NCBI GenBank assembly: GCA_036852015.1
Contig: JAANDG010000123.1
Coordinates: 62,001-126,000, forward strand
Origin: Pelodera strongyloides
Lineage: Eukaryota > Nematoda > Chromadorea > Rhabditida > Rhabditidae
DNA: 64,000 nt
Reading direction: 5' to 3'
Under the pieces are notes generated by a model, which was not told the DNA's origin, did not search any database, and saw only the letters and a program-made list of their open reading frames with translations. The translations under genes were made by a program, and so were the position numbers. Below, in pieces: positions 46,568 through 56,726 of the stretch (positions are counted from its first letter, which is position 1; every line of letters starts with the position of its first letter).

Positions 46568-46902
46568 AGGGACGGGCCCATCAAAATAAAACTATATTTT
46601 GCATGTTTTTATAATTTGTATAAAGGGGGTTTATTATAATATATGTACACTAAATTTCGGCTAGAGTTTATCCCGCTGAAATGTTTCGGTGTCGATAAAC
46701 TCAAAAGTATACCGTAGAAGACCAACAATTGCACCCTTATTTCCTTACCGCGTCTCCCGAGGATACCTCGCACAGATTGGGACCCGGGAGACTATCTGTC
46801 CATATAGCCACATTCCCCCGGGACACGCGGTAAGGAAATAAGGGTGCAATTGTTGGTCTTCTACGGTATACTTTATGGGTTTATTTTGATGGGCCCGTCC
46901 CT
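46568..46902. mobile_element. TTAA MITE (GGGCCCATCAAAATAAA family) inserted in the LINE
   Basis: It shares the TTAA at 46564-46567 with its neighbour and has TTAA at 46903-46906 on the right. The long arms include CTACGGTATACTTT-type sequence and GTAAGGAAATAAGGGTGCAA. The loop (46780-46820) is in the opposite orientation to the loop of the copy at 51678-52113. Confidence 0.9.
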
Positions 46903-47961
46903 TTAAAGCAGTTTGTTTCTGTTCCCACCCGCGGCCACAATATTTTGGACCTCGTACTTAGTGCTGAAAATTGTGTGTTTGACGTTATGGTCTGTGATTC
47001 TAAAATTACGTCTGATCATTGTGCGGTAGTTTTCAAATCAACTTTTCCTGCTATTGAAAGTGTTTATCATCCCATTTTTCTATATAGGAAAGCTGATTTT
47101 ACAGCAATAGACCCAGTTTTGCAAGACACCAATTGGGAAACCATTTTAGCACCATATACCTCTTTAGATGAACTTTATAGTAGCTTTTTATAATATTTTC
47201 TTTGGTAGTTCATCAACATACTCCTATCTTTGCCAAAAAGCCTAATTATGAACAATATCCTCCACATATTAGAAATCTTATTGCGGCCAAACAACGTTTA
47301 TTCAAATCTCTCTCGTCTCACGAAACACCTCAATTTGCTGATTCATATAGACATATCTGCCGTGAGTTAAACAATCACCTACAGCTGTTTGAAGCTTATA
47401 GACAACGTAGATTCTTGAAATCACTTCATAAAACTAAATTTTATGCCTATTTAAATAATCGTTCCTCTATACGTCCTTCTGCTGTCACAAGTTTTAGATC
47501 CTCACCGTCTAGTAACCTACTGGTAAGGCCGTTAGAGCAGGCTGAAGCCTTAGCCCAACAATTCGTGTCAGTTTTTACACTAGATGATGGCACTTTGCCG
47601 CCTGTTCACCAACGTCTGGTTAATATGCAAATTCCAGTTATACTTCCTCATACACTCACTTCTATTCTCAAATCATTGACATCTGGCTGTTCTATTCAAC
47701 CTGATAAAATACCGCAAATAGTGTTTAGAAAATGTCATGCCTCTCTTGCCCTTCCTTTATCATTTATATTCAATCTATCTCTGGAAGTTGGAGCCGTTCC
47801 ATCGCCATGGACCCATGGAAAGAATCAATAATTATCCCACTTGCAAAGAAGACGAATCCGGCTCTGGCATCTGATTTTCGTCCAATTTCGCTTACATCCA
47901 CACCTTGTAAAGTAATGGAGAAATTATTATGTCGTTGGCTCTATGATCATTTCACACTTAA

Positions 47962-48743
47962 AGGGACAGGCCCATCAAAGTAAACCTATATTTACGATAC
48001 GTCCATAGTGACTATCAAGCATTTTTATTACAATACCAGCCGTTCGAAGAGCCCTGCGGGCTCTTCTCCGACTGGAGGTTACCCCATTTAAAAAAAGGAA
48101 TTTCTACAAAGGTAAAAAGACGTTCATTTACTTTTATGTGGAAACGTATAATGTGGCTCGGGACTTCAAGGTTTTTGCAAGTCATGCAAATTTGCTATTG
48201 CACTTGCTCTTCTCTCTCCTATAAGATCGTTGTCCAATAAGCTAGCATAGCTCAACTGGTAGAACGTTGGACTGTGAATCGAGATGTTGTGTGCTAGTGT
48301 GGGTTCGAATCTCGCCAGCGACAACGATTTTGTATGCTCTTGCGATCGAAGAATTTTCTTTATGAACAGCTTTCGTTGTGCACATAAAAACAAACCCGTG
48401 ACAAACTCTTCTCCTTTATATAATAAGATATGCAAACTAAATTTCACCATTATTCGCCCTAGACAACTTTTTTCCAATGCGCTCAGATCAAATGTATACC
48501 GTAAAGCCGCAAATATCCTTGTCGTCAATGCAAATTTATCGTGAAATTATAATGCGATTAAAATTTGCATATATAGCTGTGAAATCTGCAGTTTTATTGT
48601 ATACATATGCGTGGAGCGCATTGGAAAAAAGTTGTCTAGGGCGATTAATGGTGAAATTTAGTTTGTATATATTGTAATAAAAATGCTTGATAGTCATTAT
48701 GAACGTATCGTAAATATAGATTTGTTTTGATGGGCCTGTCCCT
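47962..48743. mobile_element. TTAA MITE in LINE, itself carrying a SINE
   Basis: TTAA at 47958-47961 and 48744-48747. Ends AGGGACAGGCCCATCAAAGT and its complement ATGGGCCTGTCCCT. Arms mirror through TATTTACGATACGT and TTGTCTAGGGCGA. A tRNA-derived SINE interrupts the left arm at 48040-48424. Confidence 0.9.
48040..48424 (+). mobile_element. tRNA-derived SINE, full length reference copy
   Basis: It begins with a stable hairpin (CCAGCCGTTCGAAGAGCCCT...GGGCTCTTCTCCGACTGG). It continues through GTGGAAACGTATAATGTGGC to a tRNA-like part at 48241-48324 (A-box TAGCTCAACTGGTAGA, B-box GGTTCGAATC, anticodon loop CTGTGAA). The tail ends CTCTTCTCCTTTATATAATA. Because MITE sequence flanks it on both sides, its limits are well defined at about 385 bp. 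Confidence 0.85.
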
Positions 48744-49414
48744 TTAATGGTTTTATTCCGGAACAACAACACGGGTTTGTTCGCGGCCGTTCTGTTGAAT
48801 CACAACTGCTTGATGTACAATATGAGTGGTTACAAGCAAACGATCAGGGAAAATGTACTGATGTCGTTTACTATGATTTCGCCAAGGCCTTTGATAAGGT
48901 GTCTCATCCTAAATTACTGCATAAACTACGATCATCTGGTGTACCTCTTAATTTGCTGAAATGGATTGAATCTTTCCTCGTTGCTCGAACATTTTCTGTT
49001 AAAGTAAATGATGTATATTCCTCTCGTTATGAAGTTACCAGCGGAGTCCCTCAGGGCAGTGTTCTCGGACCGCTACTTTTCCTATTTTATGTATCTGATC
49101 TCCCACAAACTCTTGAAAGGTTCCAAGTAAAAGTTAGGTGTTTTGCTGCTGACATTGAGGTATATGTGGTATACAATCGTGAAGAACAAAACCGTGCTCA
49201 TACTTGAATGCAAAACTCTATTGACTCTTTGTTGCAGTGGTGTAATTCTTGGCAATTGGAAATAGCCTACCACAAATGTCACTCTTTGTACATTTCACCC
49301 GTGAAGCTCCGATCACTAGTGGATTTGGTGCGGAAATTGCTGCGACTGTGCAGGTTTGTGTGTATTCTGATATCAGAAAATAGGTCACGAAGTGGTGGAA
49401 ATTGTTTTCGGTAG

Positions 49415-51677
49415 TCCGGAATTGGTGGAAGGGTACGCCAAAAATTCATGGAAAAAATGGGTAAACTTTGGTGGGAGGGTGTCTAAACCACGCCCCCTTT
49501 CTAGCAAATTATAGGAATAGGAAAATTTGTGGAAAAGTGCAAAAATGATGGAAGGGTTGACCTCTAGGGGCATAAAAATGTCCAGTTTTGTTGGAAGGGT
49601 ACGAAATTTTTCCCCACTTCTTGACCTCAGTATATGCTTATGTTCTTACATGTTGAATTATGTCAGAAACTGAAATATACTTGAGTATCCATTGTGTGAA
49701 TTTTTGCTGTGAAGGAAGAAGGGTTAGTGTCCACCCATTTTCCGTCCAATTTGGTCAGCTTTAGTAGTTAATGTAAATTTCTCTGAAATTTGCATATAAT
49801 ATTTGGAAGTGCAGTGGAGAGTGTTTGACGCTATCAAGAAAGCCGTTAAGTATTAGATACTTAGGCTTAGGCTAGGGACAATAATGTACTAGGGCCTAGA
49901 GTTTTTAGAATTGGTAGCAACTAGTTTCAACTCGGTTTCGTAGATTTCTATAGTTGCGATCCCTATGCACTGGTTTACTAGTATAGGTGTCTTTGGTTGA
50001 GGCATTTTATTTGTCCTTTTTTGTTTTTGCATTTGGTCAAAGCAATGGCGTGGCTTATCTGACGACCCCTCGTGCCATTTTTTATTCCAATTTTATTTGA
50101 TTATACTCGTTTTTTTCACGTCTACTTGCTATCGTTTGCAGCATTTATTATCAGTCTTTACATATCGTTGTGAAGTGTGAATAGGATTTTGGTTGGCAAG
50201 TAAGATTTTTTTAGGATATAGAGGAAATTAGTAGATAGACTTGAAGTCGCGCTCGAGGTTGGGAAAAGTTTGGAGAATTTTGGAAATGTTTGGTTCAAGA
50301 TGGAAATGCTGAAAAGGCGGGATATTCAGCTATGTATGTCTGTGCTCTTGTGGTCTCTTTGGCACTAAACCTTGCTTTTCCATTTTAACCAAAACTTTTC
50401 CCGTCCTAAATGCGCCTTTATGGAAGTATTTAGGCCTCTTTAATATTGCATGAGCTTTGTATGCATTGACTCTCCCTTCTCGTGTTGGCTTTTTGAGTTT
50501 ATGGTATAGGTGCCGAAATAGGGTGAAAGCATTTTTGAGATTTTTCTGAAGAGTTGAACTGGACTATGCTAGATTACAATACACTGACGTTTGGTGGTAT
50601 ATTAGGGCAAAAAAATCTTTTCATGAAGGCCGGTGTTTATTTATAGAGTGCTTTTTGTAATAAAGATTTTTTATTCTTTACTGTGATGTGGATGTGGTTT
50701 GTAGATGCGCAATGTTGAAGCTTACGAGGGTTTTGGTGTTATGATGTTTAGGGGTGCAAGGCAATAAGGGGGTAGTGCAGCGTAAGTATATAAATACTTT
50801 ATTGATATTTCTAAATTGCAAGAATATATATAGCCGATTGTACACGTAAAAATGAACTTTTCTTCTGGATAAAACTTCAGAATACTTTTTATCCTTTTTT
50901 ACCTTTTTATCCAATGTATTTCCGCACAATCCTGGCTACAATCGGGCGAAGATGGGACGGAACCGCTGCTAACCTCTCCTCCTCTCAGAATCGGGCTGTT
51001 CCTTGCTTGATTTTCTCTGTTTCGCCCAATTTTCGCCAGGATCTCGCGGAGCGGCACGTCTGCGCCAGGGGTTCGCAGGGCATCACCCAAGTTTCATCAG
51101 TGTATGTGTTTCTGATCTTCCACATTACAAGATAAAGATAAAGAATAAAGAACTCATGATCAAACTTGTCGGAAATAGATAAGCCTTATTATCATCAGAC
51201 TATAAAGAAGTCAATGAATTGCTATCCCATAGATTATGAATTGGGAAGTAATATGAAAGTAAATGTAGTAATGAAGGAAAGGAGAGTAAGCAATGAGCAT
51301 ACGAATATGGTACCCCGTTTCGACCCTATTGCATACGAGAATTTTGCTACAGTTGGGTCTCACCAACGCGATGGCGGTAGGCTTGAGCAGTAAAGGAACG
51401 AGGCAAAGTAGGTGTTAAGAAATGGATAGAGAGTTAAAGTGGTAAAGAGCATTAATTATCTCCCATAGGCATAACTCCACCTCAAGTGGATCATATAACT
51501 CAAACTCAAACGCATTGAGCAGATAGATGAGGTCACTCATTAGTTGCCAATAGCATCCTAGTGCGCATCGGAGTCACACTCAAACTATTCACATTTATGG
51601 TCACTTATAGACATCCACTCCACTTCTTTTCCTATCCTTTTCCTTTTCATATACTAAAATATGACAACTAACCTTAA
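49415..51677. other. Intergenic, no gene recognised
   Basis: The sequence after the LINE is AT-rich. At about 49385-49620 there are several GTGG.AGGGT repeats with no clear structure. Around 50940-51070 a GC-richer block (GGAACCGCTGCTAACCTCTC, CAATTTTCGCCAGGATCTCG) resembles blocks at 52350-52480 and 61140-61290, which share TTCGCC.GG.CTCGCC motifs and may be a dispersed repeat. No exon could be supported. Confidence 0.5.
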
Positions 51678-52113
51678 GGGCCCATCAAAATAAACCCATA
51701 TTTTGCATGTTTTTATAATTTGTATAAAGGGAGTTTATTATAATATATGTACACTAAATTTCGGCTACAGTTTGTCCCGCTGAAATTTTTCGGTGTCGAT
51801 AAACTCAAAAGTATACCGTAGAAGACCAACAATTGCACCCTTATTTCCTTACCGCGTGTCCCGGGGGAATGTGGCTATATGGACAGATAGTCTCCCGGGT
51901 CCCATTCAGAGCGAGGTATCCTCGGGAGACGCGGTAAGGAAATAAGGGTGCAATTGTTGGTCCTCTACGGTATACTTTTGAGTTTATCGACACCGAAAAA
52001 TTTCAGCGGGATAAAGTCTAGCCGTAATTTAGTGTACATATATTTAATAAACCCCCTTTATACAAATTATAAAAACATGCAAAATATAGGTTTATTTTGA
52101 TGGGCCCGTCCCT
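51678..52113. mobile_element. TTAA MITE (GGGCCCATCAAAATAAA family)
   Basis: TTAA at 51674-51677 and 52114-52117; ends GGGCCCATCAAAATAAAC and its complement GATGGGCCCGTCCCT. Nearly identical to 46568-46902 in both arms but longer, retaining the full right arm, and with the central loop inverted relative to that copy. Confidence 0.9.
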
Positions 52114-53282
52114 TTAATTCCTGCAAATGTATTCAGCCGGTTGTGCGACGTGCTGGCGATAAGCTCCGGTGGCCCCCTAATAACCTATTTTGAAAAAAAA
52201 AAGTTTTATTTTATTTCTTTACAATAGTCCTAGCTACTATATTTTTGTGTATCATTTATTTTGTAGTATTTCAAATCTTATTTTTTTGTTTGTTCTTTGT
52301 TTGCCAACTGTGAGACTACGCAGTACACTCGGTTGGTGCACGGCGAAAAAAAGAGTCGCTTCGCTCAGGTTTCGCTGCGCACTTCGCCCAGTCTTCGCCG
52401 GACTCTCGCCAGGTCCGAGCGAGTGCACACTGACTAAATTTTCGCAAAAACCGGATGCAGATTGGGCGAAATCGCCGCACACTTTTGTTTCCTGTTTCTA
52501 TGTAGATTTCAATATTTTCGTCAGATCGGTGCGCCGCCATTTTTGTGTGGCATAGCAGGCGAGACTTTATTGGTGAAGGTACTCGTTAATTGGAACAAAA
52601 CCTTTTAGAACAATGCTTCGTGCGAACGTCCACGATAATTTGCCGGATCAGTCCGATGTTTTAGAGGACAAAACTGAGGTTTTACAGACACAGTCTGGCT
52701 CACAAACGGAGGTTCATTTCGCACTATTAGTATCGCTTCTCTCACTAGCTCGTCTTGCTGCAAGGGAAATACCGGGCCGGTTTTGAAGCACTTTTTTAAA
52801 GCGAAATTCCGGCCGGTTTTTGAAAGGTACACCTGCTTTCTTATGCAGCATTAGCAAAAATTAGAATAAAAACTAGACCCCAATTAGACCCCATTTCGTA
52901 TAAATGTATAGGAATGCAAGTGCTTGAGATGCGTTTCCAAAACCGGCCGGTATTTCGCTTTAACTTTTTAATCGTGTGCAGCTGCATTCTTGTGCATTTG
53001 TGCTAAGTGGGACCGTTTTTTATGCTAATTTATGCTCATCTGCATATGCTGCCGCACAAGAATGCAGGGATTCAATGTGTTTCAAAAACCGGTCGGTTTT
53101 CCTACCGAAAAAGCCACCTGGACCATTTTGTGACTGGTTTGTAACCGGTTCTCGACCCCTTTTTCAGTTGATGTCCGTTTTCGATGAAAATTGGTCTCCA
53201 TTTCGTCACGAAGAGGTTACCAAATGGGCTGGGCTGCGACAAAGAAAATCAGTGAACCGTCGCCACATTGGTTCAAGCTTAA
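52114..53282. other. Intergenic region with dispersed repeats
   Basis: It contains the GC-richer TTCGCC block (52330-52480), an AAAGCGAAATTCCGGCCGG MITE at 52800-52959 (TTAA on both sides) and an older, rearranged copy at about 52960-53105 that shares GTTTCAAAAACCGG and GCATTCTTGTGC. No exon is recognised, although upstream exons of the gene at 53.8 kb must lie somewhere here or beyond. Confidence 0.55.
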
Positions 53283-53762
53283 AGGGATAGGTTCATCTCA
53301 AATCACCTCTCTTTTTATTGTTTTTATTGATAATGGCATAAATATCATATTCAATGAAAATTAAATCAATCACAGAACAATACACCTCGCAGAAGAAGCT
53401 TCCGTTATTGGAAGCCAGTTGATCGGAAGCCAAAATCTAAACGCAAAAACTAATATCGTACACATATTGTGCGGGCCAATGGCAATTAGCCAAGTGCAAA
53501 TTAAATGATACCACCCGTGGAAAATAATGACCTGCCGAGTGTAGTTTGTAGCTTGGCTAATTGCCATTGGCCCGCACAATATGTGTACGATATTAGTTTT
53601 TGCATTTAGATTTTGGCTTCCGATCAACTGGCTTCCAATAACGGAAGCTTCTTCTGCGAGGTTATTGTTCTGTGATTGATTTAATTTTCATTGCATATGA
53701 TATTTATGCCATTATCAATAAAAACAATAAAAAGAGAGGTGATTTGAGATGAACCTATTCCT
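53283..53762. mobile_element. TTAA MITE (AGGGATAGGTTCATCTC family), near-perfect foldback
   Basis: TTAA at 53279-53282 and 53763-53766. Ends AGGGATAGGTTCATCTCAAA and its complement TTTGAGATGAACCTATTCCT. Arms of about 220 bp are almost identical (GGAAGCCAGTTGATCGGAAG and complement). The ends match those of the 7.3-kb element, so it is probably its non-autonomous relative. It stops 32 bp before the exon at 53795. Confidence 0.9.
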
Positions 53763-53794
53763 TTAATAGCAATGTTCATTTTGTTTCTCTTCAG

Positions 53795-54913
53795 AAGCCG
53801 TCTTGTGCTGATAAATGCGAGACAACCAGTCTCATGTTCTCAGTCAATGATGCATTCAGTGCGAGTACTTGTCTGTCGCCAACAGAGTCTGAACGTCTCT
53901 TTTGGATGGGCATCGCCGACCAGAAACAACAACAACTAGACAAACTTAAGGCCGAAACTAGACCCGTGAGTTCTTTGACACGATAGTGACATCTATAGAC
54001 CACGTTAATAAAGCTCAAAGCGAGCGGCCGGTTTTCGAAACGCTATTCCGATTTACCCTATGCAAAGTACTGTCGGCTATCTCGATTGTGTTAATTAGCA
54101 TACATCACAGAAGAACGTGCATGTCCCAAGTACGTTGCTATAACTGCTCACGAAAAATAGGCCCTCTAATTCTTTCCTTTTATTGAAAGACTATGGGTTG
54201 ATCTTCCAACAAAACTGACGTTAGAATCTATAGCAGTTTAGTTTCAAGGAATTAATTAACCTACCTAAAGAACTTGAAGCCAAATAGTCGTCTTCCTTCA
54301 ATAATTTATCTCCTACACGCGCTTAGGTAAGCGAAGAATATCTACACTTTGTCCATCTACTTGTTAAAGCGAAATTCCGGCCGGTTTTTGAAGCGCATCG
54401 TGGACAACTGCGTATTTATGCGAAGTGGGGACTAATTGGGGTCTATTTCTTATGCTAAATTATGCTCATTTGCATATGATGCATAAGAATGTTGGTGCAC
54501 TCGATGCGTTTCAAAAACCAGCTGCTATTTCGCTTTAATAAGTATGGCCGTGTATTTCAGGCACGTGATCCGCGTGGAGTAGTCTTTTTCGAAGACGGGT
54601 CTAACCAAAGATTTTTGAAACGTATCTCAAGTACTTGCATTCCTATGCATTTATGCAAAGCGGGGTCTAATTAGGGTCTAGTTTTTACGCTATTTTTCTT
54701 TGCTCATTTGCATATACTGCATAAGATAGCAGGTGTATGCAGTGCGTTTCAAAAACAGGCCGGTATTTCGCTTTAACATTTTTTAAAGTTTAGATAGAGG
54801 AGGAACTCGTCGACAGTGATGAAAGGCGCCGTAAAGTTGTTGAAATGTACGACCTCTTGAGGAAGGCTGTAGTGGCTGTAGCTTCTGCTAATTCCGAAAG
54901 TCTGGATACCTAG
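53795..54913 (+). CDS. 3' exons of a small coiled-coil protein, possibly geminin-like
   Basis: Two phase-0 exons: 53795-53965 and 54794-54913 (TAG). They read SVNDAFSASTCLSPTESERL, FWMGIADQKQQQLDKLKAET and EEELVDSDERRRKVVEMYDL. The stretch with an aromatic-Trp pair followed by a heptad-like helix (FW..IADQKQQQLDKL) resembles the start of the geminin coiled coil (YWKE.AE.RRKAL), but the match is weak and the N-terminal part of the protein was not found. Geminin inhibits CDT1 in DNA replication licensing; that function is only a possibility here. The intron is filled by AAAGCGAAAT MITEs at 54368-54534 and about 54600-54778. Confidence 0.5.
54368..54534. mobile_element. TTAA MITE (AAAGCGAAATTCCGG family)
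   Basis: TTAA at 54364-54367 and 54535-54538, ends AGCGAAATTCCGGCCGG and the complement of CTATTTCGCT. Immediately downstream a diverged second copy (about 54600-54774, right TTAA at 54775) lies in the same intron. Confidence 0.85.
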
Positions 54914-55161
54914 TCTGCATAGGAAATGGAGGAACCCATTTGGGTACAGTTTTTTTCCTGGGCCTGCCCCAACGCATTGCCAACTAATATATTTCGTTTA
55001 TATTTCGTTTTCCTATGGATACGTGAAGGAGAATGCCAACAATTTAGGTTCTAAACCCGAATTTCTATTTGTAATTTCAACCGAGCAGTTCTTTTTTAGT
55101 GTTTGGATGGTTCACGTGCTGTGTGATTATGCGCACGCGCAATCGATGTTTTTTCAGTTAA

Positions 55162-55330
55162 AGCGAAATACTGGCCGGTTTTTGAAACGCATCGAGTACA
55201 CCAACATTCTTATGCGTCATATGCAAGTGGATATAATTCAGCATAAAAAATAGACCCCAATTCGACCCCACTTCGCATAAATACGTAAGAATGCGTTGTC
55301 CACGATACGTTTCAAAAACCGGCCGGTATT
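55162..55330. mobile_element. TTAA MITE (AAAGCGAAATACTGGCCGG family)
   Basis: TTAA at 55158-55161; the right end CCGGCCGGTATTTTAAA is slightly decayed but the TTAA at 55331-55334 is present. Inner arms: CGCATCGAGTACACCAACAT and TGTCCACGATACG. Confidence 0.8.
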
Positions 55331-55376
55331 TTAAATGACTCTCTGAGTATTTTTTTGGTATTGGATAATAGGTTAA

Positions 55377-56011
55377 AGGGATCGGTTCACCTTGAAGGGA
55401 ATATGTATGCAGTCAAAATGCGCAAAAATAACACGAAACTGGCGTTTCCATACCAGACATGCATTAAATAGACGACTGAATACGTAAATTCGAATTTGCA
55501 TTCCCTGCATATTGAATCTTGCTATTTGCCGATATCCGCATGCAAAGTTGAAATTTGCTCCATGGCACTGGCGTGTAAGCCAGGGTTTCAGTAAACGCGT
55601 TTACTATGGAAAAGGTGAACTTTGAAAATCATTTTCTTTTAACTGGGAAACGTTTGACAACTTTTTTTGTTGTTTCCTTAAAGGGATAGGTTCATCTCAA
55701 ATCACCCCTCTTTTTATTGTTTTTATTAATAATAACACAAGTATCATCACAATGAGAATTAAATCAATCACAGAACCATACGCCTCGCAGAAAAAGCTTC
55801 CTTTATTGGAAACCAGGTGATCGGAAGCCAATTTCTAAACCGCAAACTAATACCGTACACAGAACGCGCGGGCTAATGGCAATTAGCCAAGTTACAACTA
55901 CACTCGGTCAAGCGATTAAATGATAATTCACCTTTTAAAATAATGTCCTGATTCTATTAACACGCATTCTATTAATACAGCTTAAATTCAAAAAGAGCCT
56001 ACATATTCCCT
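55377..56011. mobile_element. AGGGAATATGTA.GC MITE interrupted by an AGGGATAGGTTCATC MITE
   Basis: The outer element has TTAA at 55373-55376 and 56012-56015 and shares GCGTTTCCATACCAGAC with 30780-31120. The inner insertion starts at the TTAA at 55678-55681 (AGGGATAGGTTCATCTCAAA) and matches the left arm of 53283-53762. Its right end is lost by a deletion. Downstream, AACTTTTTAGATAATT is repeated about five times (56040-56110). Confidence 0.7.
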
Positions 56012-56726
56012 TTAAATTGTGTCTGTTTTTTTAGATAAATAACTTTTTAGATAATTAACTTTTTAGATAACTAACTTTTTAAATAATTAACTTTTTAGGT
56101 AATTAACTTTTTTACTCTACGCCAAGTTTCTATCCTACCACCGAGGTTTTTTTTGTTTGTATGTACTGTGTAAATTCGTCTATTTACGGGCATACATTTT
56201 CTTGTTGTACAAAGCTGTATTGTTTATTGTTTTCTTTTCCCGTTGCTATATCGTCTTCTTTCCGAATAAACATAATTTTAAGTTTTCCGGGGTTTCACTT
56301 TCTATCCGGGTATATCCCTTACTGCGTTGAATCGCTACATACCGTATACTTTCTTTTATTATTTTGTTGATGCTGCTGTAGTATACTTTCTTGGCATTCG
56401 TAACTACATTGTGTCAACGTATCGTACAACGAAATACCGGCCGTTTTTGAAACGCATAGCGGACATGTGAATTCTTACGTGTTTATGCTAATTATCTCTA
56501 ATTTAGCGCGATTTTTTATTCTAATTTAGGCCGGTATTTCGCTTTAATGTTTCCTAAGCTGGTTTCGAGAAACTAGGCATTTCCGACCTTGCTCCGAATA
56601 CTTTCCCACAGTTTTCCAACAACTTTCCGAGCTCGGAAATCCCATGGTTCTCGGGCCGAGTTGGGAAAATTGTTGGAAAAGGCTCGGAAACAAAGTTAAT
56701 AGAAACTTATCTTTTAGAAAAAAACG

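Larger units (their letters stand above)
45500..49400 (+). mobile_element. Decayed non-LTR retrotransposon (LINE; CR1/L2/Jockey-like)
   Basis: On the plus strand: an endonuclease region with IVTISETWL (about 45675), GGGVLILVKNHLVCEKAF, CIYVGDFNFHIDF and, after MITE insertions, TSDHCAVVF (about 47010); a linker (47200-47830); and reverse transcriptase with LASDFRPISLTSTPCKVMEK, DVVYYDFAKAFDKVSHPKLL, SGVPQGSVLGPLLFLFYVSD and the catalytic box decayed to CFAADIEVY (about 49140). Frameshifts and stops are scattered. APE plus RT order and motif spelling fit the CR1/L2/Jockey group; the clade is not resolved. Three MITEs are inserted at TTAA sites. Confidence 0.88.

Noticed and set aside
48241..48324. 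Functional tRNA-His gene
   Set aside because: It lies inside a SINE inside a MITE inside a LINE; the head is part of the SINE unit.
51290..51345. Hammerhead-like GGGTCGAAACGGGG motif
   Set aside because: Only the GAAA box with a possible stem is present; no CTGANGA box nearby.
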